Notes: a model not told the origin generated them from the sequence alone. Positions 49,601-57,925 are shown, counted from the first letter of the stretch. The stretch is DNA of 64,000 nt from Alphaproteobacteria bacterium (GCA_016124385.1 WGNU01000005.1:496001-560000), one strand, 5' to 3'. A program made the numbers and translations.

Positions 49601-50618
49601 GACCGATCGCTCGCTTGCGGAAGGCGTTGCGGGCCCCGGCCGGGGTCTCGCGGCCGCGCCGCCGCCCTTCTATGGCGCGCCGCTGATGACGTTTCTCGAT
49701 CTGCCGCTGTTGTCGGGCGAGGAGAACCCCGCCGCGCCCCATGTCGCGGCCTATGCGAAGCCCTGGCCCGGCGCGGTCGCCGTCTATCGCGCGGGCGCGG
49801 ACGCGGTCTATGCCTTCAACACGCAGCTGCCGCTGACCGCGACGGTTGGTGAGACGATCACCGATTTCTACGCCGGCGCGACCGGGCGCTGGGAGCGCGG
49901 CAACGCGGTCTGGGTGCGCCTCTATGACGGCGCGCTCTCAAGCGCGAGCGAGGAACTGGTGCTCGACGGCGCCAATCTCATCGCGATCGAGAACGCCGAT
50001 GGCGGCTTCGAGGTGCTGCAATTCCTCACCGCCGAGCTGGTCGACGTGAAGACCTACAAGCTCACGACGTTCCTGCGGGGGCAGGGCGGTACCGGCCACG
50101 AGATGAGGAACCCGGTCGCTGCCGGTGCGCGGGTCGTCCTGCTCGATGCCGCCGTGCGTCAGGTCTCGATGACGCTCGATGAGCGCAATCGCCCCTTCAA
50201 TTGGCGAAGCGGCCCGATCGCGCTGCCGATCGGCGATCCGGCGTTCGCGGTGCAAACCCGCGCCTTCGCCGGCATCGGCCTGCGGCCGCTCTCGCCGGTT
50301 CATCTGCGCGCAAAGCGCCCGATCGCTGCCGGCGACATCACCATCACCTGGATCCGCCGCACCCGCGAGGGCGGCGACGCCTGGGACGGCGCGGACGTTC
50401 CCCTGGGCGAGGACACCGAAAGCTATGTGGTCGAGATCCTCTCTGGCGGGCTCGTCGTGCGCACGCTGACGAGCACGAGCGAGAGCGTCAGCTACTCCGC
50501 CGCCGCGCAGATCATCGATTTCGGATCGAGCACGTTTTCTGCGCTCGCCATCCGCGTCGCGCAGGTGAGCGCGGTCTTCGGGCGCGGCATCGCCGCAGAG
50601 GCGACGCTCTATCTGTGA
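46647..50618 (+). CDS. GTA host-specificity/baseplate megatron protein (g15; glycoside hydrolase/TIM-barrel-like region)
   Basis: 1323 aa; GRARVGGQIIWAANFKEV...EYKYYASFALALCDGPIGGIGRIWADGKPL...LTELGCPAIDKGANEPNVFYDPKSS...FVWAWDARPFPDFP. Confidence 0.93.
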   Translation: MATLVLTLAGAAAGNALLPAGLTLFGATLSGASIGGTIGSFIGGQIDSSLAGSGGGRHVEGPRLSELPLQTSTEGAPILRVYGRARVGGQIIWAANFKEVQETSTVSSGGGGKGGSRRTAKTTVTEYKYYASFALALCDGPIGGIGRIWADGKPLDVKNLTMRLYRGEEDQDPDALMELIEGEGAVPAYRGLAYLVFEDLPLASFGNRVPQLNVEIFRQVVSTESTSLDRLVRGVDLIPGSGEFVYASEPVARNLGPGETAPENVMNGTGQPNMLVSLDQLEAQLPAVEAVLLVVAWYGNDLRCAHCEIRPGVEIANKSTTVTWSVNGVSRAAAHLVSSDEDGPLLGGTPSDKSVVQAIAELKARGFAVVLYPFLMMDIPPESPLPDPRAPGETQPAFPWRGHITIDPAPGIVGSPDKTATAATQIGGFFGAAAPGHFSVAGTNVSYTGPSDWGYRRFVLHYAHLAAAAGGVDAFLVGTELRGLTTARSSATAYPAVDALRTLAADVRGILGSGTKLSYAADWTEYAVHRPEDGSGDVLFHLDPLWADANIDFVAIDSYAPLSDWRDGEDHLDREAGAPSIYDLDYLKGNVEGGEAYEWFYADDTARNAQNRTPIVDSAHGEHWIFRAKDLRGFWQNAHHDRPGGVRAATPTGWVPKSKPIWLTELGCPAIDKGANEPNVFYDPKSSDGGVPHFSTGRRDDLMQRRYLEAAIGYWEADAGNNPSSDVYAGRMIDSSRIFVWAWDARPFPDFPTRADAWRDAPLWAFGHWLNGRAAELPLADLVRALTGAVEGVPIETVGLSSLVEGYVLDRIMSPRDAIEPLMLAFRFDAVEAGGLVRFVPRGSAPELTLSPADLCESAPGAATTYLIARAQETDLPAAAKLTFIESLSEYRQAAVESRRTTRASDRIAKAELPIVMEQATAQGIADTWLMETWTGRETAEFRLPPSRLALEQGDVVTLALPSRTLDLQIERIADAGARAIEAKATDRSLAEGVAGPGRGLAAAPPPFYGAPLMTFLDLPLLSGEENPAAPHVAAYAKPWPGAVAVYRAGADAVYAFNTQLPLTATVGETITDFYAGATGRWERGNAVWVRLYDGALSSASEELVLDGANLIAIENADGGFEVLQFLTAELVDVKTYKLTTFLRGQGGTGHEMRNPVAAGARVVLLDAAVRQVSMTLDERNRPFNWRSGPIALPIGDPAFAVQTRAFAGIGLRPLSPVHLRAKRPIAAGDITITWIRRTREGGDAWDGADVPLGEDTESYVVEILSGGLVVRTLTSTSESVSYSAAAQIIDFGSSTFSALAIRVAQVSAVFGRGIAAEATLYL

Positions 50619-50793
50619 CGGCTAAGATCCGTGACGGCCAAGCGACGCTCTCTCGCTTCGTTCTCACGCCGGTCTCGAATCGGCACAAAAGTTAAGAAAT
50701 CCACAACGTCATGTTCCAGAATCGTTCGACTTGTCTGGCGCAAACGCTTTCTTAATACAACTAAAGGTAACAATAACGAAGTGAGAACAACGC

Positions 50794-51255
50794 ATGCGCG
50801 ATGGACCCCGGCCCATGGACAGCGATCCCGGAAAAGCGCCAACCCTCGATGAGATGGTCCGGTTTGCCGAATGCGTCGCACGACTGGCCGCGGCGCCCGA
50901 TACGTTGGCGATGGACGCGGCCGCCCACCTCGTTCTCAACCGGCGCGCGAAGGCCGCCTCCCATCGCGCACGGACGGGCCGCGCGCACCGCGAATTCGGC
51001 GACGGGCGGCTGTTGGACGCGTGCCTCAGTCTGGAAGGCGGGACGGGCTTGGGTGAAATCCGCCTGCCGAGTTTTTCCGATCCGCAATTCGCCCGCGCCT
51101 TCGCGCGCTGTTGCCTGGCGCTGCACGGCGAGACATCCGATCCGACCGGCGGCGCGCTTTTTCGCTGCGACCACGCGAGCGCCGATGCCGCCGCGCGCGG
51201 CCATCGCGCGACCGCGCTCATCGGCCATCACCTCTTCATGCGCCCCCGCGCCTGA
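50794..51255 (+). CDS. SleB-like cell wall hydrolase (divergent)
   Basis: AAAHLVLNRRAK...ACLSLEGG...SFSDPQFARAFARCCLALHGETSDPTGGALFRCDHAS...ATALIGHHLFM resembles the hydrolase_2 C-terminal pattern (DPTGGATHYH...IGxHxFY). Confidence 0.6.
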   Translation: MRDGPRPMDSDPGKAPTLDEMVRFAECVARLAAAPDTLAMDAAAHLVLNRRAKAASHRARTGRAHREFGDGRLLDACLSLEGGTGLGEIRLPSFSDPQFARAFARCCLALHGETSDPTGGALFRCDHASADAAARGHRATALIGHHLFMRPRA

Positions 51256-51324
51256 CGTGGCGTCGCCCTTGTCTCCGCGCGACCGGGCTCCATAATCCCT
51301 GCGTCGTTGGGAGGCGGCATCCGC

Positions 51325-52461
51325 ATGAATTTCTTCCGTTTCGATCCCTGCGAACTTCCGGCCGAGACCGAGGCGCTGCGCGCCGACGTGCGTGCCTTTC
51401 TCGATGCGGAAATCGGACGCTATCCGCCGGAGGTGCGCGCGCAAACGTGGAGCGCGTCCGATCCCGCCTTCAGCCGCAAGATGGGCGCGAAGGGCTGGAT
51501 CGGCATGACCTGGCCGAAGGCCGTCGGCGGCCATGAGCGCAGCTTCCTTGAGCGCTACGTGGTGCTCGAGGAAATGTTGGCCGCCGGCGCACCGGTGGGC
51601 GCGCATTGGGTCGCTGATCGCCAGAGCGGACCGCTGCTCCTTCGCTACGGCACCGAGGCGCAACGCGCCGACATTCTTCCGCGCATCTGCCGGGGCGAGG
51701 CCTATTTCTGCATCGGCATGAGCGAACCGGATTCCGGCTCCGATCTCGCGAGCGTCCGCACCAAGGCCGAACGCGTGAGCGATGGCTGGCGGATCAACGG
51801 CACGAAGCTGTGGACCTCTGGCGCCCAGCACGCGCACTACATGATCGGCCTCTTCCGCACCTCGAGCGAAAGCAAGCACGGCGGCCTCACGCAATTCCTC
51901 GTCGACATGAAGACGCCCGGCATCACGGTGCGGCCTATCCGCGATCAATCGGGCTCCGAGCACTTCAACGAGGTGACCTTCTTCGATTGCGTCGTCCCGC
52001 CCGATGCCGTGATCGGCGCGGAGGGGCAGGGCTGGGCGCAGGTGACGGCTGAACTCGCCTTCGAGCGGTCGGGACCTGAGCGTTATCTCTCGAGCTTCCG
52101 CCTGCTCGTTGAAATCCTCCGCGAAGCCGGCAAGGACGCCGACGCGCTGCAAAAGGATGCGATCGGCCGCATGATCGCGCAGGCGCTGACGCTGCGCCGC
52201 ATGTCGCTCTCGATGGCGGGCATGCTCGCGCGCGGCGAGGATCCCTCGCTGGAGGCGGCGGTCGTCAAGGACCAAGGCGCGCTCTTCGAGCAGGGCCTGC
52301 CGGAAATCGCGCACGGCCTCCTCGCGCGCGACGGCAATCGCGGCGAGGCGTACTTAAAGACGTTGCATCAATTGACGATGATCGCGCCGTCCTTCTCCTT
52401 GCGCGGCGGTACGCGCGAAATTCTCCGTGGGCTGATCGCTCGTGGATTGGGGCTGAGGTAG
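51325..52461 (+). CDS. Acyl-CoA dehydrogenase
   Basis: CIGMSEPDSGSDLASVRTKAERVSDGWRINGTKLWTSGAQHA; C-terminal LRGGTREILRGLIARGLGLR. Confidence 0.92.
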   Translation: MNFFRFDPCELPAETEALRADVRAFLDAEIGRYPPEVRAQTWSASDPAFSRKMGAKGWIGMTWPKAVGGHERSFLERYVVLEEMLAAGAPVGAHWVADRQSGPLLLRYGTEAQRADILPRICRGEAYFCIGMSEPDSGSDLASVRTKAERVSDGWRINGTKLWTSGAQHAHYMIGLFRTSSESKHGGLTQFLVDMKTPGITVRPIRDQSGSEHFNEVTFFDCVVPPDAVIGAEGQGWAQVTAELAFERSGPERYLSSFRLLVEILREAGKDADALQKDAIGRMIAQALTLRRMSLSMAGMLARGEDPSLEAAVVKDQGALFEQGLPEIAHGLLARDGNRGEAYLKTLHQLTMIAPSFSLRGGTREILRGLIARGLGLR

Positions 52462-52465
52462 CGCG

Positions 52466-53200
52466 ATGGCGAGCACGAACGCGATTCTGGAAGATGCCGT
52501 GAACCGCCTTTTTGCGGACGCGGTAACGCACGACCTGCTGCGCGCGACGGAGGCGGGAAAACCTGCGCCCGTGCTTGAGCGCGCGGTCGCCGAAATGGGT
52601 CTCGCCGATCTCTTCGCCGGCAATTCGGATGATCCCTGGCGCGACGCGGCGATCGTCCTGAAGGCGTGCGGCCGGCACGCGCTTCCCTTGGCCCTCGCCG
52701 AGCAGCTGATGGAAAAGGCGCCGGGCGATGCGATGGAGAAGGGCGCTCTCATGCGCGCGGCCCAATTGGCGGGCGCCGTCGAGCGCACGCTCGCTCTGAC
52801 GGTTCAATATGCGCGCGACCGGGTGCAATTCGGCAAGCCCATCGGCAGCTTCCAGGCGATCCAGCAGCAATTGGCGATCCTGGCGGGCCAATCCGCCTCG
52901 GCGAGCGCGGCGGTCGATGCGGCGTTCGAGACCGCGGCGCGCGGCGAGAGCGCGTCGCGCGATATCGCTGTTGCGAAGGTGCGGGCTGGCGAGGCCGCGG
53001 GCGCGGCGGTCGCGATCGCCCATCAGGTGCACGGCGCCATCGGCTTTACCGATGAGCACGTGCTCCATCACTTTACGCGTCGCTTGTGGATGTGGCGCGG
53101 CGAATTTGGCGCTGAATCATATTGGGCTGCCCGCCTGGCCGATTGGGCGTTGGCGGGCAGCCCGGATGATCTGTGGAGCCGCGTCGCGACGCGGCGCTAG
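52466..53200 (+). CDS. Acyl-CoA dehydrogenase-like protein, short (C-terminal domain) form
   Basis: YARDRVQFGKPIGSFQAIQQQLAILAGQ...AHQVHGAIGFTDEHVLHHFTRRLWMWRGEFG. Confidence 0.88.
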   Translation: MASTNAILEDAVNRLFADAVTHDLLRATEAGKPAPVLERAVAEMGLADLFAGNSDDPWRDAAIVLKACGRHALPLALAEQLMEKAPGDAMEKGALMRAAQLAGAVERTLALTVQYARDRVQFGKPIGSFQAIQQQLAILAGQSASASAAVDAAFETAARGESASRDIAVAKVRAGEAAGAAVAIAHQVHGAIGFTDEHVLHHFTRRLWMWRGEFGAESYWAARLADWALAGSPDDLWSRVATRR

Positions 53201-53201
53201 G

Positions 53202-53552
53202 CTACTTTGACGAGGACGTCGGGATGAACGTCGTGACGGCCTGTTGCATGCCCTCGCGCGTCATCTGCATCAGCTTGTTGGCTTCCTGCATATAATCTTC
53301 GGTGGTCGCGCGGGCCCAGTCACGTTGGGCGGCGGCGGCGTCCTCGAAGGTCTTGCACTTCAGCAGAGCCTCTCCCGCGGCCGTATTCGTCTGCAGGCGG
53401 TGGTTTGCGAATGCGAAGATTTCCTCTTGCAGCGCAATCGTCGATTTCATTGCCGCTTCGAGTGACGAGCGGATGGATTCGGCGACCTCGCCGTTCATTC
53501 CAAGCACTGCGGCGGCTGGCGTGGTTTCATCGGAAGTTTTTGGGCGTGCCAT
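53202..53552 (-). CDS. Phasin family protein
   Basis: EVAESIRSSLEAAMKSTIALQEEIFAFANHRLQTNTAAGEALLKCKTFEDAAAAQRDWARATTEDYMQEANKL. Confidence 0.85.
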   Translation of the reverse strand: MARPKTSDETTPAAAVLGMNGEVAESIRSSLEAAMKSTIALQEEIFAFANHRLQTNTAAGEALLKCKTFEDAAAAQRDWARATTEDYMQEANKLMQMTREGMQQAVTTFIPTSSSK

Positions 53553-53798
53553 GCTGTCCTCCTGTCAACTCCCCTGCGCGGTCACCATACGCCGACAAGG
53601 CGAGCGGAATCAATCCCGACGAGGGTAACGCTGGTTAACATACTCTTTTTGAGAGTGAGTTTTGCGTGCAGTGCAACCGACAAGGGTCGCAGGGTGGGTC
53701 TGGAGCGCGATTGGCCCCGCACCGAAGGACGCAAGCGGTGCGGGGCCAGCTCCGAGTGGGCGACGTCCGTAGGGGTCGGCCGCCGCCCGTCGAACCGT

Positions 53799-54503
53799 CT
53801 AGGACCGGGGACGGATGCTCACGACCTCGCCTGTGAAGACGTTGAGCGTCAGCGAGACCGGTCGGCCGCGCGGATCCCACGCCTCGACGTAGGACTGCTC
53901 CCCTTGCCGGGTGAACGCGCCGACGCGCGAATAGCGATCCTGCGTCAGCGCTGCACGGAGCGCATACTCGTTGAGCGGCTCCCAGCCAAAGCGGTCATTG
54001 GCGGCGTGCCGCCAGCCGACCGGGCGCACCGCGATGACTTGGCCCGAGCGCGCATCGACCACAAGCCGCAGGGCCGCGCCGCGCGGGCCACGCGCTGCCA
54101 CGCGATACTCATCGCGCGTTTCCTGGATCAGGCGCACATGCGTGTAGCCCTGACGCTGAAGCTTGCGCTCAACGCGCGCGAACGTCAGATGGTGATGGCG
54201 GGGCAGGGTGACGACCTGGATGACGTGCCCGCTATAGGCGTCGACTGTGAGCCGGACATCGCGGCCGCGCCGGTCTTCGGCGGTCACGACATAGATCGGC
54301 CCCTGGAGGCGGATCGAATCGATCTCGCGGTAGTTCTGCCGGGCGAGCGCATGGGTGATCGCGCCGATCGGCAGGGCCGCGGATGGCACGCCGCGCGTGT
54401 GGGACGCGTGCATCGCCGCAACGCCTTGGCCGGCGAGCGCGGGCAGGGGCGCGAACACGGGAACGGCAAGGGCGAGCGCCAACGTGGCGGGAATGAGTTT
54501 CAT
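53799..54503 (-). CDS. Secreted protein with three PepSY-like repeats
   Basis: Signal peptide; VRLTVDAYSGHVIQV, LRLVVDARSGQVIAV, VSLTLNVFTGEVVSI. Confidence 0.7.
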   Translation of the reverse strand: MKLIPATLALALAVPVFAPLPALAGQGVAAMHASHTRGVPSAALPIGAITHALARQNYREIDSIRLQGPIYVVTAEDRRGRDVRLTVDAYSGHVIQVVTLPRHHHLTFARVERKLQRQGYTHVRLIQETRDEYRVAARGPRGAALRLVVDARSGQVIAVRPVGWRHAANDRFGWEPLNEYALRAALTQDRYSRVGAFTRQGEQSYVEAWDPRGRPVSLTLNVFTGEVVSIRPRS

Positions 54504-54639
54504 TGTGGGTCTCCTCGTACGCAGCGGCCGGGCAAAAGGGGGGGTGGCCGTTGCGGGCGAGACTGCGCCGGGCGCTCTGAACCGGTGCTGGACGCAAAGT
54601 TCATGGCGTGTTCATAGGGTCTCCCCGATAGAGGATGGC

Positions 54640-54960
54640 ATGCGCGTGAACCGGATGATGGCTTTGGGACTGGTGGCGTTGGTGGCCCTGCCGCTGGCAA
54701 CCAAGGCCCATGCCTTCTCGCCATTCGCGCAGCCGCAATCGAATTTCATCGTCGCAGAGGGCGTCGTCCCGCTGGAGGATGTCCTGGCCGGCCTGCGCGC
54801 GCGCTATGCGGGGCGGCACATTTCCGTTTCGGGCCCCAGCGCCGGCCTCGACGGGCGCGAACGCTACAACATCAAATGGCTGACGCCGGAGGGACACGTG
54901 TTGTTCATTGCGGTCGATGCGCAGACTGGCCAGACGCTGTCCGTGGACGGCGCGCGGTAG
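54640..54960 (+). CDS. Secreted PepSY-like small protein
   Basis: MRVNRMMALGLVALVALPLATKAHA signal; YNIKWLTPEGHVLFIAVDAQTGQTLSVDG. Confidence 0.72.
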   Translation: MRVNRMMALGLVALVALPLATKAHAFSPFAQPQSNFIVAEGVVPLEDVLAGLRARYAGRHISVSGPSAGLDGRERYNIKWLTPEGHVLFIAVDAQTGQTLSVDGAR

Positions 54961-54990
54961 AACGAACCGGGGGGCGTCAAGGAGAAAGAC

Positions 54991-55680
54991 ATGCGGCTCT
55001 TGGTGGTCGAGGACGACGCGGATCTCAATCGCTTGCTCGTCAATGCGCTGAAGGAAGCGGGCTACGTGGTGGATTCGGCGCGGACTGGCGAGGAGGGTCA
55101 CTATCTGGGCGACACAGAGCCCTATGACGCAGTGGTGTTGGATCTCGGCCTTCCCGAGATTGACGGCGTGACGGTGCTTGAGCGTTGGCGCAAGGCGGGC
55201 CGCACGATGCCTGTCTTGATCCTGACCGCTCGCGATCGCTGGAGCGACAAGGTCGCCGGATTCGATGCGGGCGCCGATGACTACGTAACCAAGCCGTTCT
55301 ATACGGAAGAGGTCCTTGCCCGCCTGCGCGCGCTGCTGCGCCGCGCCTCGGGCCACGCGACGTCCGAACTCGATTGCGGCCCCGTACGGATCGATACGCG
55401 CGCGGCGCGTGTCACTGTCGATGGCAATCCGATCAAGCTGACCTCGCTCGAATATCGCCTCTTGGCCTATCTGGCGCATCACCAGGGCCGCGTCGTCTCG
55501 CGCTCGGAGCTCGTCGAGCATCTCTACGACCAGGATTTCGACCGCGATTCGAACACGATCGAGGTTTTCGTCGGCCGCATCCGCAAGAAGCTCGGCGTGA
55601 ATGTCATCCACACGATGCGCGGTCTCGGCTATCGTCTGGCGCCGCCGGACGAAGCGGAAGACCTGGATGCCCAACGCTGA
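54991..55680 (+). CDS. OmpR/PhoP-type response regulator
   Basis: MRLLVVEDDADLNRLLVNALKEAGY, DAVVLDLGLPEIDG, LILTARDRWSDKVAGFDAGADDYVTKPF, winged helix ..TIEVFVGRIRKKLG..IHTMRGLGYRL. Confidence 0.95.
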   Translation: MRLLVVEDDADLNRLLVNALKEAGYVVDSARTGEEGHYLGDTEPYDAVVLDLGLPEIDGVTVLERWRKAGRTMPVLILTARDRWSDKVAGFDAGADDYVTKPFYTEEVLARLRALLRRASGHATSELDCGPVRIDTRAARVTVDGNPIKLTSLEYRLLAYLAHHQGRVVSRSELVEHLYDQDFDRDSNTIEVFVGRIRKKLGVNVIHTMRGLGYRLAPPDEAEDLDAQR

Positions 55681-57100
55681 CTGGCCGCGCCTCGCGGCGC
55701 TTGTCCCCAGTTCACTCAAAGGCCGACTGATCCTCGCCGCAGGGGTGTGGACGCTGACCGTCCTGATCGCGGCGGGCATCGGGCTGGCCACCATCTTTCG
55801 CGGCTCGGTTGAACGCAGCTTCGATCAGCGGCTGATCGCCGACATGGAGATCGTGATCGCCGCCGCCGAGCCGCAGCTGGATGGGCGCTTGGTGATCGCC
55901 CGAGCGTCGGTTGATCCGCGCTACGACAACGCGTTTTCCGGCTGGTATTGGCAGGTCTCAGAAGGCGGCGGGCCGAGCACCGATGCCCCGCCGATGGCGC
56001 CGATCACGTCCCGCTCGCTCTGGGACAAGACGCTCACGATTCCCGAATGGAGCGAAGAGGAAGGCATGCGCACGGGTTATACAACCGGACCCGAGGGCCA
56101 GGAGCTGCGCATCATCGAGCGTGACATCACGTTGCCGGATCTGGCGGCGTCCGCTCAAGGCCGCCGCGGGCTCTATCGCCCCTACCGCTTTGCCGTCGCC
56201 GGCGACCGGGCGAGTATCGAAGCGGAAATCGAGACCTTCAATACGACATTGATCGGAACGCTCGCCGTGCTGGGGTTGGGCGTCGTCGTGGCGATCGTCC
56301 TTCAGGTAAGCGTCGGCCTCCGCCCCCTCGATCGGGTACGCCGGGCACTGACGGATATTCGCTCGGGCCGCGCGGTGCGTCTGGAAGGCGAGTTTCCCTC
56401 CGAAATCGAGCCGCTGGCGCACGAGCTGAACGCGCTCCTCGCCCACAACGCCGAGGTGCTGGCGCGCGCTCGCACCCATGTTGGCAATCTTGCGCACTTC
56501 TTGAAGACGCCGCTCACGATTCTCACCAACGAGGCGGAAGCCCGGGGCGGACCGCTTGCTGAGTCGGTTCTCAAGCAGGCAAGCGCCATGCGCCGCCAAG
56601 TCGATCACTATCTCGTCAGAGCGCGCGCCGCGGCCGCTGTCGATGTCATTGGCTCGCGCACGGACCTCAACCCGGTGATCGCTGATCTCGCGCGCACGCT
56701 CGGTCGCATCTACGACCGCCGTGGCATCGAGATCGAAACGCAACTCGCGACCGATTTGGTCTTCCGCGGCGAGCGGCAGGATCTTGAGGAACTGGTTGGC
56801 AATCTGATCGACAACGCTTGCAAATGGGCGCGCTCGGCGGTCCGCGTCACGTCGGCGCTGCAAGCGGACGGGCGGATCGCCGTGCTGGTGGAGGACGACG
56901 GTCCCGGCATGACGCAAACGCAAAGCGCACGGGCGCTGGAACGCGGCGAGCGGCTCGATGAGTCCGTGCCTGGATCAGGGCTCGGCCTCGGCATCGTGCG
57001 CGATCTCTCGCGGCTCTATGGTGGGGATATCCAGCTTGGCCGCTCGGAGGCGCTGGGCGGTCTCTTGGCAACGCTCCTCCTGCCGGCGGCAACACGCTAG
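55667..57100 (+). CDS. Sensor histidine kinase (EnvZ/PhoQ-like)
   Basis: Two TM segments, HAMP-like region; VGNLAHFLKTPLTILTNEAEA H-box, NLIDNACKWA, VEDDGPGM, GSGLGLGIVRDLSRLYGG; overlaps the regulator ORF. Confidence 0.93.
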   Translation: MPNADWPRLAALVPSSLKGRLILAAGVWTLTVLIAAGIGLATIFRGSVERSFDQRLIADMEIVIAAAEPQLDGRLVIARASVDPRYDNAFSGWYWQVSEGGGPSTDAPPMAPITSRSLWDKTLTIPEWSEEEGMRTGYTTGPEGQELRIIERDITLPDLAASAQGRRGLYRPYRFAVAGDRASIEAEIETFNTTLIGTLAVLGLGVVVAIVLQVSVGLRPLDRVRRALTDIRSGRAVRLEGEFPSEIEPLAHELNALLAHNAEVLARARTHVGNLAHFLKTPLTILTNEAEARGGPLAESVLKQASAMRRQVDHYLVRARAAAAVDVIGSRTDLNPVIADLARTLGRIYDRRGIEIETQLATDLVFRGERQDLEELVGNLIDNACKWARSAVRVTSALQADGRIAVLVEDDGPGMTQTQSARALERGERLDESVPGSGLGLGIVRDLSRLYGGDIQLGRSEALGGLLATLLLPAATR

Positions 57101-57105
57101 AGCGC

Positions 57106-57426
57106 CTAGGCCTTGTCTTTTTCTTTGTCCTTGGCCCGCTGAGTCTTCGCCGGGCGTTCCTTAGCCGGCCGCTCCTTCGCGGGCCGCTCCTTTGCGGGGC
57201 GTTCTTTCTCGCGCTCCTTCGGCCCGTGATAGTCGGTCACGCCCTGCGCCAGCGCCCAGCAGGCAAGCCGGACGGAGCGCGGAATCTTAACTGGTTCCCC
57301 GTCGCGTTCGCCCTTCTCGTAATACTGGACGACCCGCCGTTTGAGGCCGAGCGCTTCCGCAGCGTCCTTCTGCGAGAGAGTCAGTGATTTCCGCCATCTT
57401 TTGAAGTCGTTCGGCTTCATTGGCAT
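57106..57426 (-). CDS. XRE-type HTH protein with (ERPAK)n basic tail
   Basis: FKRWRKSLTLSQKDAAEALGLKRRVVQYYEKGERDGEPVKIPRSVRLACWALAQGV; C-tail KERPAKERPAKERPAKERPAKTQRAKDKEKDKA. Confidence 0.82.
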   Translation of the reverse strand: MPMKPNDFKRWRKSLTLSQKDAAEALGLKRRVVQYYEKGERDGEPVKIPRSVRLACWALAQGVTDYHGPKEREKERPAKERPAKERPAKERPAKTQRAKDKEKDKA

Positions 57427-57430
57427 CGAC

Positions 57431-57569
57431 GCACCCCGTGCACAGTCCCGTTCCGCGACACCGTATGCGGATCATTTAAACGAAAGATGACAATACGCAC
57501 AAAGTGCGCACGAATTTTCTTGAAATTAACGCACGATGTGCGCATATGGGGATTGAGCGCACGGTGTGC
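57431..57569. promoter_or_regulatory. Four GCAC-N3-GTGC operator-like palindromes in a divergent intergenic region
   Basis: GCACCCCGTGC 57431-57441, GCACAAAGTGC 57497-57507, GCACGATGTGC 57531-57541, GCACGGTGTGC 57559-57569. Confidence 0.75.
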
Positions 57570-57632
57570 GCGCCATCGATGGGCCTGAAACCCATCACTT
57601 TGGCCGAAAACGAAAGGCTGGAGGGCCCTGCC

Positions 57633-57872
57633 ATGTTGAATCGGATTTTCGTCTACAAGTCCCACGCATATCGTCGCGCGGAGGATCTCGAGGCGAAGGA
57701 ACATGTTTCCGAGTCGCAGGCGGAGCGGTTGAGCGTCTTTTTCCCGCTTCCGCGTATGGTTTATCGCGTTCTCTTCGGTGGGCGGAGCCGGCTGACGACG
57801 GACAGCGTCGAAGTCAGCAAGCTCACGAAGAACCACCCGGAGGCAACGGTGGAAGTCATCCCTGTCCAGTAA
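57633..57872 (+). CDS. Small hypothetical protein
   Basis: MLNRIFVYKSHAYRRAEDLEAKEHVSESQAERLSVFFPLPRMVYRVLFGGRSRLTTDSVEVSKLTKNHPEATVEVIPVQ; GGAGG upstream; terminator downstream. Confidence 0.6.
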   Translation: MLNRIFVYKSHAYRRAEDLEAKEHVSESQAERLSVFFPLPRMVYRVLFGGRSRLTTDSVEVSKLTKNHPEATVEVIPVQ

Positions 57873-57896
57873 TGGGACTAGGGTAAGCCTTGAAGA

Positions 57897-57925
57897 GGGG
57901 GTCGGCGCTGCCGGCCCCCTTTTTC
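57897..57925 (+). terminator. Intrinsic terminator
   Basis: GGGGGTCGGC GCT GCCGGCCCCC TTTTT. Confidence 0.85.

Noticed and set aside
47658-49742. 694-aa minus-strand ORF opposite GTA g15
   Set aside because: Shadow ORF with Arg-rich composition; g15 frame is clearly coding.
50694-50756. TTAAGAAA ... TTTCTTAA inverted repeat after g15
   Set aside because: 8-bp arms separated by ~47 bp in AT-richer DNA; too weak to call as an att site or terminator.
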